In this document: piece after piece, positions 46,586 to 55,851 of the stretch
Layout: each line of letters begins with the position of its first letter
How positions within the stretch are numbered: position 1 is the first letter of the stretch
DNA from: Campylobacter showae
Lineage (GTDB): Bacteria; Campylobacterota; Campylobacteria; Campylobacterales; Campylobacteraceae
Direction of reading: 5' to 3'
Assembly: GCF_900573985.1 (NCBI RefSeq)
Contig: NZ_UWOK01000001.1
Coordinates: 1-64,000 of the forward strand
DNA: 64,000 nt
Position numbers and translations under genes: made by a program
Notes under the pieces: model-generated
Databases searched by the model: none
What the model was told of the DNA's origin: nothing
Seen by the model: only the letters and a program-made list of their open reading frames with translations

Positions 46586-47620
46586 TTAGTAGTCGAGTTC
46601 CGGTTTTGGGGTCTTTTCGGTAGATGCAGGGAATGACGGATATTCGACTTTAGGCATTTTGCCTGTTAATGAATTTAAAAACGTCACTATATCGGCAGCT
46701 TCTTTATCGTTTATCTCGATACCTAGCTGTACGCTACCCATCATCTTGACGGCATCTTTTAGCGACCAAACTGCACCATTGTGGAAATATGGAGCCGTTA
46801 GCTCGATATTGCGCAGCGTAGGAGCTTTTACTAGGCCGTTTGCATCGCCTTTAAAGTCGCCTAAATTTGCAAATTCGTATTTGCCCGCAACCTCAAACGG
46901 CTGTAAAGTACCGCCCAAATTTATACCGTTATGGCATGTGGCGCAGCCTTTGTCGATGAAGGTTTTTAGGCCTTTTTTCTCAGCGCCGCTTAGTGCAGCC
47001 TCGTCGCCTTCTAAAAATTTATCAAATCTAGACGGAGTTACGAGCGTTCTTTCAAAGATACCTATCGCAGTCGTTACTAGCTCAAAGCTCACATCACTAT
47101 TAAACGCAGCCTTAAACTCGCTCACATAGGCAGGGATAGATTTTAGCCTTTGCTCAACCAGCTCAGGAGTAGAGGCCATCTCCGGCATCGCAGTCATCGG
47201 GCCAGCAGCCTGAGCGGCTAAGTGAGCTGCGCGTCCGTCCCAGAACTGCACTGAGTTAAATACCGAGTTATAAACAGTCGGAGCATTTACGTGATGAGGG
47301 TTTGGTGTCCATTTATGGCCGGTAGATGCAGGTACGCCGTCTGCTCCGCCTAGGCCTAAGTTGTGACAGGTGTTACAGCTAATGATGCCAGATTTTGATA
47401 ATCTCGGATCAAAATAAAGCCTCTTGCCAAGCTCATATGCAGCCATAGTGGTTGGATATTTCTCAGCATCCGGAGAAGCTTCGTTTATCGCTTTGGTTAG
47501 TGCCTTCGGGTCGCTAGGGATAGCGACTAGACCCGCATCTAGCGCATCTTGGATCAAATTTTGAGCGTTTAGCGCCGTCGCTAACGCAACCGAACCCAAC
47601 AAAACTGACTTAATTTTCAT
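46586..47620 (-). CDS. di-haem cytochrome c peroxidase
   Basis: A periplasmic bacterial cytochrome c peroxidase (CcpA/MauG family) that reduces hydrogen peroxide with electrons from cytochrome c. The 344 residues include a signal peptide (1-19, ATALNA) and two haem motifs: C82-NT-C85-H86 for the peroxidatic haem and C226-AT-C229-H230 for the electron-entry haem. RTLVTPSRFD and GDFKGDANGLVKAPTLRN are typical. It is alone on its strand, with a long AT-rich upstream region. Confidence 0.93.
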   Translation of the reverse strand: MKIKSVLLGSVALATALNAQNLIQDALDAGLVAIPSDPKALTKAINEASPDAEKYPTTMAAYELGKRLYFDPRLSKSGIISCNTCHNLGLGGADGVPASTGHKWTPNPHHVNAPTVYNSVFNSVQFWDGRAAHLAAQAAGPMTAMPEMASTPELVEQRLKSIPAYVSEFKAAFNSDVSFELVTTAIGIFERTLVTPSRFDKFLEGDEAALSGAEKKGLKTFIDKGCATCHNGINLGGTLQPFEVAGKYEFANLGDFKGDANGLVKAPTLRNIELTAPYFHNGAVWSLKDAVKMMGSVQLGIEINDKEAADIVTFLNSLTGKMPKVEYPSFPASTEKTPKPELDY

Positions 47621-48170
47621 TAAATGCTCCTTTGAAAATAAAATTAGAATGTAATTGTAATGTTTTTTTGGTTAAATACAAATAAATTTTATTGTTTGTT
47701 AGAAATTATTTTTAAGTATTTATAATTATTTAAGATAAAATATATCTTATTTATCTTTATTAGATAGTATAAATTATTAAATCACTTCCAAATTTGCCGT
47801 AGCGCTCTTACTTTACAAACATTTCAATTTAACCTACTTTTAGGCATAATCGCTCAAATTTAAGCAAATTTGAGCCAAAACGTTCGGAAAGATAAATTTA
47901 GAAAAATAGTAGGCAAAGATCAAAAAAATGAAGAAGAGATTACTAAAAATAAAATATGCGCGCGGCAGATGCAGTATATAGCCTGCGTCCGTTAGGGACA
48001 ATCGCAAAGCGATTCTCGTCCAATAAAGCCCGCAAAACTAGTCCATACCGCTTGCTAAAGTCAAATTTAATCGCTAAAACCGTAATCGCGCAAGCGTATA
48101 AAATCCTTTAAAAGCCCACTTTATTAAGCAAATTTTCGGCAAACTTTTAAAACCGGCTTGCGCTATTTTG
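47621..48170. other. 550-base gap without a gene
   Basis: I find no gene. The part next to the peroxidase (47640-47780) is extremely AT-rich and holds a 7-bp inverted repeat TAAGATA / TATCTTA at 47731-47749, a possible operator. The part around 47955-48030 is GC-richer, with a small perfect hairpin AATCGC-AAA-GCGATT near 48000, without a T run. It could be a gene remnant or a small RNA, but nothing is decisive. Confidence 0.45.
47731..47749 (-). promoter_or_regulatory. possible operator upstream of the cytochrome c peroxidase
   Basis: A perfect inverted repeat TAAGATA-AAATA-TATCTTA, 110 bases upstream of the peroxidase start. AT-rich dyads of this sort are bound by Fur/PerR-type or Crp/Fnr-type regulators, but the sequence does not match a consensus that I know well. 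Confidence 0.3.
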
Positions 48171-49154
48171 TTATTTTTGATTTTTTAAAATTTCATCCGC
48201 TAAATTTTCGACCATCGCGTCATGATCTAGGAATCGTATTTGATCGCTCGGCGAAGGCCCGTCAAAAGACTGATGAAGCACGGTTTTAGCCGGTAAAGCG
48301 TTTAAAATTTGATTAAAAACTTCAAATTCGGGCGGAAAGCTAAAATACAATTTGGGCTGCGCCGGTTCGCCGCCCAAAAGCCTTTTTGCGTAAATTTCGC
48401 TGAAATTTTTAGCTTTTGGCAAGCTAATGCGCTCAAAAATCTCAAAAGGCAAGAGATAGTGCGCCAACGCATAAAGTCCGTGCGCAAAAAAGCTAATCCG
48501 CTTTTCAAATTGCGGCGCGGCGGTTCTGGCGACTTTCACGCAAAAATTACTCAAACTCTCGCTCATAGCGGCCGCGTCTTTTTCGTGTAGCGCAAGGATA
48601 AATTTCACCGCTTCTATTTCATTTATCGGCTTTTTGGAGTCCGCAAATCTACGCGCTTTTTTCAGTGCGGGCTCAAGCGATTTTTTATCGTCCCATAGCA
48701 GCGCCGAAACCAGATCGCTCATCACGCACAAAAATCTATATCCGTTCGTGCTAGGCGGCATAGAGTGCGTCATTACGTTTTTGGCGCCGCTCATGTCGCC
48801 GCACGCTAGCGCAAGAAACGTATGTATCAGTCTCTCGCACTGATCGTATCCGCCCGCGCAGCCGGGCAGTAGCTCGTTTCTAGCGTACTGAAAAACAAGG
48901 TCGTTTAAAGCCTCTACGTCGCCGCTTTCTATACATTTTTCGAGCCAAATTTCATAAGGAATTTGCGGAATCGAAAAAGCCATCAGTTTTATTAGCTCAC
49001 ACAAAAACTCTCGCTCGCTTAAATTTTTCTTTTTTAGTTTGGCTAAAACCTCGCCGCACTCGTCCAAAAGCAGCTCGGTTTCGCTTTTTTGCGGTTTTTC
49101 AGATTGTGAAAATTTGCGGGAATTCTCCTGCAAGGGCCGTGAAGATACTTTCAT
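48171..49154 (-). CDS. uncharacterised alpha-helical protein
   Basis: I do not recognise this 327-residue protein. It has no signal peptide or membrane segment. It is predicted mostly helical, with amphipathic helix pairs such as VKFILALHEKDAAAMSESL and YALAHYLLPFEIFE, which resembles helical-repeat immunity or adaptor proteins. The stated start overlaps the preceding HEAT-type gene by 56 bases; a later in-frame Met (around residue 54) is possible but would lose conserved-looking sequence. The pair is probably co-transcribed. Confidence 0.6.
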   Translation of the reverse strand: MKVSSRPLQENSRKFSQSEKPQKSETELLLDECGEVLAKLKKKNLSEREFLCELIKLMAFSIPQIPYEIWLEKCIESGDVEALNDLVFQYARNELLPGCAGGYDQCERLIHTFLALACGDMSGAKNVMTHSMPPSTNGYRFLCVMSDLVSALLWDDKKSLEPALKKARRFADSKKPINEIEAVKFILALHEKDAAAMSESLSNFCVKVARTAAPQFEKRISFFAHGLYALAHYLLPFEIFERISLPKAKNFSEIYAKRLLGGEPAQPKLYFSFPPEFEVFNQILNALPAKTVLHQSFDGPSPSDQIRFLDHDAMVENLADEILKNQK

Positions 49155-49710
49155 CTATATATTTCCTGTTTTTATTTATTTTATCAAAAATTTCTTGCGC
49201 CTGCGGCAGATGCGAGCCGTATCTGGCCAGATATAGCCAGTCTAGCCCTTCGCACGCTGTTTTAGCAATCGCCTTGCCGCCTTTGGTCGCTTTGGCCGAA
49301 TACTCCAAAACAAAAGGCAAAGCTGAGTGCGCCGCGTCCTCTTTATACAAAATCCCCGTCATCGCGTAAAATTTAGCACGGTACTCTTTACTGACAAGCA
49401 AACTCGCCAAAAAGCCGTTCTCGATGCCGCCTGCTAAAAACGCGATCGTTAGAGCCGCATTACCTTGCACGTCTAGGCTTTTAAATTTGACGGCGCCTTT
49501 TAGAGCAGGTATCGCACGCACCGTGCCTAGCTCGCGCAGGGCGACGGCGGCCCAAAGAAGGTCAAATTTATCCTGCGAGCTTTGCAAAACCTCTATCAAA
49601 TTTGACTCGTCGTAGGGGATTTTACGGCTTTTAAAGTGATCCGTGGCAGCCTCGTTGCGCGCCCTCATCTGCCAAAACCACTCGCTTACGTGATCGTCAA
49701 GCTTTTGCAT
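49099..49710 (-). CDS. HEAT-repeat-like protein of unknown function
   Basis: The 203-residue protein has a repeat-like helical core: LWAAVALRELGTVRAIPALKGAVK, then LDVQGNAALTIAFLAGG (about residues 53-95), the pattern of HEAT or phycobilisome-lyase-type repeats. No signal peptide. It is the first of a two-gene unit; both genes lie in an accessory position between the peroxidase and flhB. Function unknown. Confidence 0.65.
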   Translation of the reverse strand: MQKLDDHVSEWFWQMRARNEAATDHFKSRKIPYDESNLIEVLQSSQDKFDLLWAAVALRELGTVRAIPALKGAVKFKSLDVQGNAALTIAFLAGGIENGFLASLLVSKEYRAKFYAMTGILYKEDAAHSALPFVLEYSAKATKGGKAIAKTACEGLDWLYLARYGSHLPQAQEIFDKINKNRKYIDESIFTALAGEFPQIFTI

Positions 49711-49763
49711 TTTTATCCTTTAAATTTAGGCAATTGTAGCGTAAAATTTAACCTCGTTTTAGA

Positions 49764-49769
49764 TATAAT
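49764..49769 (+). promoter_or_regulatory. -10 box for flhB
   Basis: TATAAT 31 bases before the flhB ATG, preceded by TTTTAGA. A sigma-70 type box, consistent with flhB as an early flagellar gene. It is divergent from the HEAT-like gene. Confidence 0.5.
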
Positions 49770-49799
49770 CGCCCAAATTTAAGCAAATTCAGGATAGAG

Positions 49800-50876
49800 A
49801 TGGCAGGCGAAGACCAAGAAAAAACCGAAGAACCCACCTCCAAAAAAATCGAAGACGCGCGCAAGGACGGCAACGTCCCCAAAAGCCAAGATTTAGCCGG
49901 CTTCGTCACGCTCGCGGTCGCGATCTTTGTCGTTGTGGCACTTCTTGGCTTCATTGGCGATCAGTTTTTCACGCTGTATAACTACTATCAGAGCCTAATC
50001 GGCCAGGAATTTACGCGCAAGCTGCTCTTTAGCGTCGCGATCACGACGATATTTCGCACGCTGCTCATCATCCTACCTATCGCCATTTGCATCGCGATCG
50101 CGGGTGTCGTCGCCAACCTCATGCAGTTTGGGTTTATATTTACCACAAAGCCTTTGGAGCCAAATTTAAACAAAATCAACCCGCTAAAAGGGCTCAAAAA
50201 TCTCTTTTCTCTTAAAAAACTGATAGACGGCATCAAAATGGTGCTCAAAGTCACGGCGGTTTTTACGGTCGGATTTTTGATGTTTTTAAGCTTCATCAAA
50301 GAACTGCCGCATACACTGTTTTTCTCGATGGCGGCGCAGCTAGCGTGGCTAAAGGAAAAAATGCTGATTTTGGCTGCCGTGATGCTCATCGTGATGTTTA
50401 TCATCGGGCTTCTTGACGTGCTGATCGTGCGTTTTCAGTATTTTCGCGACCTGCGCATGAGCAAGCAGGAGATCAAGGACGAGTACAAACAGATGGAGGG
50501 CGACCCGCAGGTCAAAGGTCGCATCCGCCAGCTACAAATGCGAGCCGCGCGCAACAGAATGATGCAAAATATCCCGCAAGCAGACGTCATCATCACAAAC
50601 CCGACCCACTACGCCGTCGCGCTTCGCTACGATAAAACAAAGGAAAAAGCGCCGGTGATCCTCGCTAAGGGCGTGGATTTTCTAGCGCTTCGCATCAAGC
50701 AAATCGGGGTACAAAATAACGTCAAAATCGTCGAAAATCCGCCGCTAGCGCGCGAACTATACAAGATGTGCGAGGTGAACGATATGATACCTGCGGAGCT
50801 CTTTCGCGCCGTCGCCGAGGTGCTAAGCTTCGTCTATATGAGTGACAAACAAAAATTCGGCGATAGGCTGAAGTGA
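49800..50876 (+). CDS. flhB: flagellar export apparatus protein FlhB
   Basis: FlhB is the substrate-specificity switch of the flagellar type III export gate. The 358-residue protein has four membrane helices (about 28-50, 80-105, 140-165 and 190-212) and a cytoplasmic domain with the self-cleaving motif NPTH (Asn267-Pro268). The end SDKQKFGDRLK is typical. It is complete, which argues that the cell is or was recently flagellated despite the broken flhF/flhG copy at the window start. It stands alone, without motAB next to it. Confidence 0.96.
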   Translation: MAGEDQEKTEEPTSKKIEDARKDGNVPKSQDLAGFVTLAVAIFVVVALLGFIGDQFFTLYNYYQSLIGQEFTRKLLFSVAITTIFRTLLIILPIAICIAIAGVVANLMQFGFIFTTKPLEPNLNKINPLKGLKNLFSLKKLIDGIKMVLKVTAVFTVGFLMFLSFIKELPHTLFFSMAAQLAWLKEKMLILAAVMLIVMFIIGLLDVLIVRFQYFRDLRMSKQEIKDEYKQMEGDPQVKGRIRQLQMRAARNRMMQNIPQADVIITNPTHYAVALRYDKTKEKAPVILAKGVDFLALRIKQIGVQNNVKIVENPPLARELYKMCEVNDMIPAELFRAVAEVLSFVYMSDKQKFGDRLK

Positions 50877-51043
50877 GGTTTAAATTTGCTTTTTTGGCTG
50901 TAAATTTGAAGTTAAATTTGAGATCAAATTTGCGCCGCTCAAATTTGGATAAATTTGCAAATTTTACCTGCCGAGACCCGCAACTTTAAAATGCTAAATT
51001 TGATTTGGTTAAATTTGGCATTGCGAGTTTGGCTTCCTTGCAT

Positions 51044-51071
51044 AAAAAACAACCGTATAAGGTTGTTTTTT
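51044..51071 (+). terminator. strong bidirectional terminator downstream of flhB
   Basis: AAAAAACAACC / GGTTGTTTTTT, an 11-bp perfect stem with a 6-base loop and T6 at the end. It lies 167 bases past the flhB stop. The A6 arm gives the same T run on the other strand, so it may also catch read-through from dcu. Confidence 0.8.
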
Positions 51072-51114
51072 ACTTTGTTGCAAAGGGGGTGGGGGCTTGA
51101 ATGGCGAAGTCGCT

Positions 51115-51135
51115 CCCCCCCCCCCTTTTTTTTTT
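51115..51135. repeat. C11/T10 adjoining homopolymer tracts
   Basis: Eleven C followed directly by ten T, then AATCCCCCTCCCCC. Campylobacter species use long G/C tracts as slippage switches, but no gene can be tied to this one in either direction. Confidence 0.6.
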
Positions 51136-51463
51136 AATCCCCCTCCCCCTACGACGCTTTTCTTCGTAGGGGCAACTTGTTGCCGTCTCGTAACGAGCGA
51201 AGCGAAGTTAAGGGTGGCGACATAGCTTTGCTGACGCAAAGCGTCGCGAGTTTAAATTTAGCATTTTCAGGGTACGGGTTTCGGCGAGTAAAATTTGCAA
51301 ATTTGAACGTAAAACGATAAGGCGAAGTATTTTTGTTCTAGACGAGGCGCTTTTAAATTTGGCGACGGGAGTTACCTTGTCGGTAATGACCGAGCCAAAT
51401 TTAAAAGCAACGAAGTATAAAGGAAAAAGACAAGCCGTTAAGGCAGCTTGTCTAAAAGTAAGA

Positions 51464-53143
51464 TTATTTAATAAACCCGTACAGGTTAGCCAACACCCAA
51501 CCCACTGCACACGAACTAAACACGCCGATAAGACCCGGGATGATGAAGCTGTGGTTGATGACGTATTTACCGATCTTAGTCGTACCTGAGCGGTCAAACT
51601 GGATCGCCGCAAGGTCGCTCGGATATGTAGGAAGGATGAAGTATCCGTAGCAAGCCGTAGCAAACGCGACAATGATACCAGGATCCACGCCGATCTGAAC
51701 GGCAAGCGGTACGAAAGTCGCGGCGGCTGCTGCTTGAGAGTTTAGGAACTTAGAAATCAGCATACCTACGACGATATACATCCACGGATAGGCCCTCATC
51801 ACCTCTCCTAGCGAGCCTTTTAGCATCTCGATGTGCGAGTGGAACATCGTATCTGCCATCCAGCTGATACCGTAGATCGCTACGAGCGCAACCATACCGC
51901 TGTGGAAAATCTCGTTTTGAGCGATCTTAGCAGCCTTGATACCTGAGTAGATCATCATGATGGACGCAGCTAATAGCATGAAAATTTGGATCGTATCGAC
52001 CATGCCTAGAGGGGCGGTCTTTTTCATAGTATCTTTTACTACGATGCTAGCGTTTGCGACGGTTTCGGTCTTGTCGCCTTTAGTAATAACTACGTTGCCG
52101 TCTTGAAGCACGATGGTTTGAGTTACTTTTTTGTCTTTATCTAGGACTTCTACGTTAGTAAATTTAGTAGCGTCTTTTACTTTGCTGTCTTTTACGTTTG
52201 AGACGACTTTGCTACTATCTACGGTAGAGACTACTTGACCGTCTTTTACGGTGATGTTTTTAACTACTTTTTTATCTACTACGATTTCGATAGATTTGCC
52301 AGGGACGTCGCTAGTCCAGCTAGGGCGGAGTTGTTTATAGTAGCCTAGAACCGCCACGATAGCGATAGTAGCTAAGAATATCCACATCACGTTCCACTGT
52401 TTAGCAGGAAGTTTTACGCCGATTAGAGAGTGAGATTCGTCTGAGCCGTAGATATATTTTCTTTGCTCAGGGTCTTTGATCCTCTCTTGGAAATCAGGGT
52501 CTTTATCTAGGTCTTTACCTCTAAAGATCGAGTAAGTACCGATGATAAGCATACCGATAAAGGTTGCCGGGATAGTGACTTTTAGTAGATCCACGTAGCT
52601 AGTAAAGCCGTCGATATGAACGGTACCGGTACCTAGCAAAACGGCGACCATAGATACGCCCGCAACCGAAACCGGGCTAGCGATGATAGCTAGCTGAGAC
52701 GAGATCGTAGTAGCAGCCAGCGGTCTTTCTGGACGGATGCCGCTTTTGATAGATACATCGTAAATGATCGGTAGTAGCGTATAAACCGTGTGTCCCGTGC
52801 CGCATAGAACGGTTAGCGTCCAGCCGCAAAGAGGAGCTAGGATACAGACGAATTTAGGATTTTTTCTTAGCGCTTTTTCCGCTATCTGAAGCATAACGTC
52901 AAGACCGCCCGCGGCTTGTAGCGTTGAGCTTGCTACGACGACGGCTAGGATCGTTAGGATGACGTCTACTGCTGGTTTGCCAGGCTTCATACTGAATGCA
53001 AATACCAAGATAACAAGACCGATGCCGCCTAGTACGCCTAGCGCCATACCGCCTTTTTTAGCGCCGTAGAATAGACATCCGAGCACTACGATTAGTTGGA
53101 GAGTGAACTGAGTGCTTTCACTCAAACTGGTTAGGAATTCCAT
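51464..53143 (-). CDS. anaerobic C4-dicarboxylate carrier (Dcu family) with inserted domain
   Basis: Dcu carriers exchange or take up fumarate, malate, aspartate, succinate and sometimes tartrate. The 559 residues exceed the usual 435-450 by about 110. The first half ([60 protein letters not shown]) and the last part ([38 protein letters not shown]) are standard DcuA/DcuB. The excess is a hydrophilic beta-rich block at about residues 277-378, between LRPSW and PLGMVDTIQ, with two similar units ([16 protein letters not shown] and [16 protein letters not shown]). It is divergent from larA. Confidence 0.9.
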   Translation of the reverse strand: MEFLTSLSESTQFTLQLIVVLGCLFYGAKKGGMALGVLGGIGLVILVFAFSMKPGKPAVDVILTILAVVVASSTLQAAGGLDVMLQIAEKALRKNPKFVCILAPLCGWTLTVLCGTGHTVYTLLPIIYDVSIKSGIRPERPLAATTISSQLAIIASPVSVAGVSMVAVLLGTGTVHIDGFTSYVDLLKVTIPATFIGMLIIGTYSIFRGKDLDKDPDFQERIKDPEQRKYIYGSDESHSLIGVKLPAKQWNVMWIFLATIAIVAVLGYYKQLRPSWTSDVPGKSIEIVVDKKVVKNITVKDGQVVSTVDSSKVVSNVKDSKVKDATKFTNVEVLDKDKKVTQTIVLQDGNVVITKGDKTETVANASIVVKDTMKKTAPLGMVDTIQIFMLLAASIMMIYSGIKAAKIAQNEIFHSGMVALVAIYGISWMADTMFHSHIEMLKGSLGEVMRAYPWMYIVVGMLISKFLNSQAAAAATFVPLAVQIGVDPGIIVAFATACYGYFILPTYPSDLAAIQFDRSGTTKIGKYVINHSFIIPGLIGVFSSCAVGWVLANLYGFIK

Positions 53144-53172
53144 TTGTTCTCCTTTTTGGAAATTACGCCGCG

Positions 53173-53178
53173 ATTATA
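53173..53178 (-). promoter_or_regulatory. -10 box for the Dcu carrier
   Basis: Minus-strand TATAAT, 30 bases upstream of the ATG, with AAAGGAG as ribosome binding site. AT-rich sequence lies before it. Confidence 0.5.
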
Positions 53179-53310
53179 TAAATATTAAAATTAAATACTA
53201 ATAAAAAAATTAAAAATACATTTGTAAATATTAATCATACATTTACGAAATTTGATGCGGTCGCTAGTCAAATTTGACCGCGCCAAATGTATTTAAAAGA
53301 AAATTTGATA

Positions 53311-53316
53311 TATAAT
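53311..53316 (+). promoter_or_regulatory. -10 box for the lar operon
   Basis: TATAAT 41 bases before the larA ATG, with TAAGGAG as ribosome binding site. The 213-base region shared with the divergent carrier gene is where a common regulator would act. I see no clear operator dyad. Confidence 0.5.
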
Positions 53317-53356
53317 CCCAAGACTAAAAATTAATATATCTGCTTAAGGAGTAAAT

Positions 53357-54607
53357 ATGCAAATCCCTATCGCATACGGCAAAGACGATCATCTAAATCT
53401 AGAGATAAACGAGAAAAATTTGCTCGGCGTTTTTGATCCAAACCCCGTGGCTAAATTTGACGAAACGGCGCTCATCGCAAAGGCTCTGGCAAATCCGATA
53501 AATCAAAAAAGCTTCGATGAGTTTATCGCGGGCGACGAAAAGATCGTCGTCATCGTAAACGACGGCACGAGACCTACGCCGACGGCAAAAGTTTTAAAGC
53601 AAATTTACCCAAAAATCCGCGAGAAAAATAAAATTTTCATCATCGCCACCGGCTGCCACAGAGAGGGTACGCTCGATGAGTACGAGATGATCTTCGGCAA
53701 AGAAATTTATGCTGAAATCAGTGCCAAAAACGAAGTTCACGATCACGACTCCAAGCACGACGAGATGGTATTTTTAGGCGAGAGCAAAAACGGCACGCAG
53801 ATGTATCTAAACAAAATAGTAGCCGAAGCTAAAAAAGTGATCGTCATCGGCTCGGTCGAGCCGCACTATTTCGCGGGCTACACGGGCGGCAGAAAGGCCT
53901 TTTTGCCGGGCACGGCGTCGTACGAGAGCATCACGCAAAATCACAAGCTCGCACTAAGCTCCGATGCGCAAGCTCTGCGCCTAGAGGGCAACCCCGTGCA
54001 CGAGGATATGATCGACGCGATGAAGGTGCTCACGCACATCGACGTTTTTTCGATCCAGACGGTGCTTGATAGCGAACACGGCGTGTATTACGCAAGCGCC
54101 GGACACTTAAACGATAGCTTTTACGACTGCGTGAAAAAGGCAGACGAGGTCTTTTGCGTAAATATCCCGCGCAAAGCCGATATAGTGATCTCGGTCGCGC
54201 CCTATCCGATGGACGTCGATCTCTATCAAGCGCAAAAAGCCCTAGACAACGGCAAGCTAGCGCTTGCTAAGGACGGGATTTTGATAATGGTCGCAAAGTG
54301 CCGCACCGGTATCGGACCAAAGCCGTTTTTTGATCTGATGGCTTCCGCCGACACGCCAAAAAAGGTGCTAGAAAAGATCAGCGCGGGCTTTAAGCTCGGC
54401 TATCACAAGGCCGCTAAGATGGCCGAAATCTCGCTCTGGGCGCAGACCTGGGCGGTAAGTGATCTAAGCGACGATGAGATGCGCGCCGTGCATCTAAAGC
54501 CCTACCACGACATCCAAAAGGCCGTGGACGACGCGCTCGCGCAAAAGGGCGCGGACGCTAAAATCATCATCCTGCCGTTTGGCTCGATGACGGTGCCTAA
54601 GGCGTAA
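53357..54607 (+). CDS. larA: LarA-family nickel-pincer 2-hydroxyacid racemase
   Basis: LarA-type enzymes racemise or epimerise 2-hydroxyacids by hydride transfer to a nickel-pincer nucleotide held by a lysine. The 416 residues contain NDGTRPTP (68-75), H101 (ATGCHREGT), H170 (VEPHYFAGY), K180 in TGGRKAFLPG as the pincer-attachment lysine, and H196 (ITQNHKL). All key positions of lactate racemase are therefore present. The family also covers malate and other substrates, so lactate is not assured. It leads larA-larC-larE-larB, which provides the whole cofactor pathway. Confidence 0.9.
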   Translation: MQIPIAYGKDDHLNLEINEKNLLGVFDPNPVAKFDETALIAKALANPINQKSFDEFIAGDEKIVVIVNDGTRPTPTAKVLKQIYPKIREKNKIFIIATGCHREGTLDEYEMIFGKEIYAEISAKNEVHDHDSKHDEMVFLGESKNGTQMYLNKIVAEAKKVIVIGSVEPHYFAGYTGGRKAFLPGTASYESITQNHKLALSSDAQALRLEGNPVHEDMIDAMKVLTHIDVFSIQTVLDSEHGVYYASAGHLNDSFYDCVKKADEVFCVNIPRKADIVISVAPYPMDVDLYQAQKALDNGKLALAKDGILIMVAKCRTGIGPKPFFDLMASADTPKKVLEKISAGFKLGYHKAAKMAEISLWAQTWAVSDLSDDEMRAVHLKPYHDIQKAVDDALAQKGADAKIIILPFGSMTVPKA

Positions 54608-54609
54608 GT

Positions 54610-55851
54610 TTGGCTAAAATTTTATATTACGATGCGAGCTGCGGTATCAGCGGCGATATGAATTTAGGCGCGCTGGTGGAGCTTGGCGTGGATTTTGGCT
54701 ATCTTTGCGCCGAGCTTGAGAAGTTAAATTTAGCCGGCGAATTTAAGCTGGAGCGCAAAAGCGTGCTAAAAAACGGCATCGCCGCGACCAAAATCGACGT
54801 CGTGCCGCTAAAATCGCAGCCTCACGCCAGAAGCTACGCGGATATCAAGCAAATTTTAGAGAGTTCAAATTTAAACCATAGCTGCAAACAAAGAGCGGAC
54901 GCGATATTTCGCACGATTGCGCAGGCCGAGGCCAAAGTCCACGGCACGCAGATAGATCTGGTGCATTTCCACGAGCTCGGCGCGATAGATAGCATCGTGG
55001 ACGTCGTGGGCGCGGCGATCTGTCTTGAATATCTTTTTGAAAATTTAGGCGTCTCGCGCGTCGTAAGCTCTAAAATAGAGCTTGGCGGCGGCGTAGTGAT
55101 CTGCGATCACGGCACGCTTAGCGTGCCAGCACCCGCCGTTTGCGAAATTTTAAAAAGCGTGCCCGTAAGCCTCGGACGCGCAAATTTCGAAATGACTACG
55201 CCCACGGGAGCTGCGATTTTAAAGGCTTGCGCAGATGAGTTTGCAGATAGCGCGAGTTTTAGGATAGAAAAGATCGGCTACGGCGCGGGCGGTAAGGACG
55301 CGGCGGGCTTTGCAAACGTGCTTCGCGCGATGATATGCGAGGCGAATTTAAGCGGCGAAAGCGGCGAGCCAAATTTAAGCGCGCAGGCTGGCTACGGCGC
55401 AGTTTGCAAGCAAATTTTAATCTCCACCAACATCGACGATATAGACGCCGAGAGCTTCGCGCTTGCGTGCGAAATTTTGCGCGAAAACGGCGCGCTGGAC
55501 GTGTTTAGCCGCTCGATCTTTATGAAAAAGGGGCGCGCGGGCTTTGAGCTAAACGCGCTGTGCCACAAGCAGGACGCGCAAAATTTAAAGGATCTGATAT
55601 TTACGCACACGACGGCGATCGGCGTCCGCGAGGTAGAGGTTGCTAAAACCGAGCTAAAGCGCGAGTTTGCGCGGGTGCAGACGAAATTCGGCGAGATAGG
55701 GCTCAAAATTTCGGGCAACGGGCAAGTGCAAAAAGCAAAGCCCGAATTTGAAGACTGCAAGGCCGCGGCGCTCGCGCACGGCACGACGATCGAGCGGGTG
55801 CGAAAAGAGGCGCTGAAAATCTATGACGAAACTAGAAAAACTAAAGGCTGA
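54610..55851 (+). CDS. larC: nickel insertion protein LarC (single frame)
   Basis: LarC inserts nickel into the pyridinium bis-thiocarboxylate nucleotide using CTP. The 413 residues begin KILYYDASCGISGDMNLGAL and contain VHFHELGAIDSIVDVVGAA and TPTGAAILKA. Unlike Lactobacillus larC, which is read as larC1/larC2 by a frameshift, this is one uninterrupted frame. The start is TTG at 54610, two bases after larA. The end overlaps larE by 29 bases. Confidence 0.93.
   Translation: MAKILYYDASCGISGDMNLGALVELGVDFGYLCAELEKLNLAGEFKLERKSVLKNGIAATKIDVVPLKSQPHARSYADIKQILESSNLNHSCKQRADAIFRTIAQAEAKVHGTQIDLVHFHELGAIDSIVDVVGAAICLEYLFENLGVSRVVSSKIELGGGVVICDHGTLSVPAPAVCEILKSVPVSLGRANFEMTTPTGAAILKACADEFADSASFRIEKIGYGAGGKDAAGFANVLRAMICEANLSGESGEPNLSAQAGYGAVCKQILISTNIDDIDAESFALACEILRENGALDVFSRSIFMKKGRAGFELNALCHKQDAQNLKDLIFTHTTAIGVREVEVAKTELKREFARVQTKFGEIGLKISGNGQVQKAKPEFEDCKAAALAHGTTIERVRKEALKIYDETRKTKG

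Larger units (their letters stand above)
50877..51463. other. 587-base gap with low-complexity and hairpin-rich sequence
   Basis: No convincing gene. The first 120 bases hold several AAATTTG words. Then come a strong terminator at 51044-51071, a C11/T10 double homopolymer at 51115-51135, and a 9-bp stem CCCCTACGA / TCGTAGGGG at 51146-51172. A stem GCTTTGC / GCAAAGC follows near 51224. Short open frames here (for example a minus-strand frame with Gly-runs) come from the homopolymers. Confidence 0.6.

Noticed and set aside
47955..48030. Small RNA or gene remnant with AATCGC/GCGATT hairpin
   Set aside because: The hairpin is short, without a T run or promoter; noted only within the gap entry.
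51009..51239. Minus-strand frame of 76 codons with Gly and Lys runs
   Set aside because: It is produced by homopolymers and crosses a strong terminator hairpin; no ribosome binding site or family.
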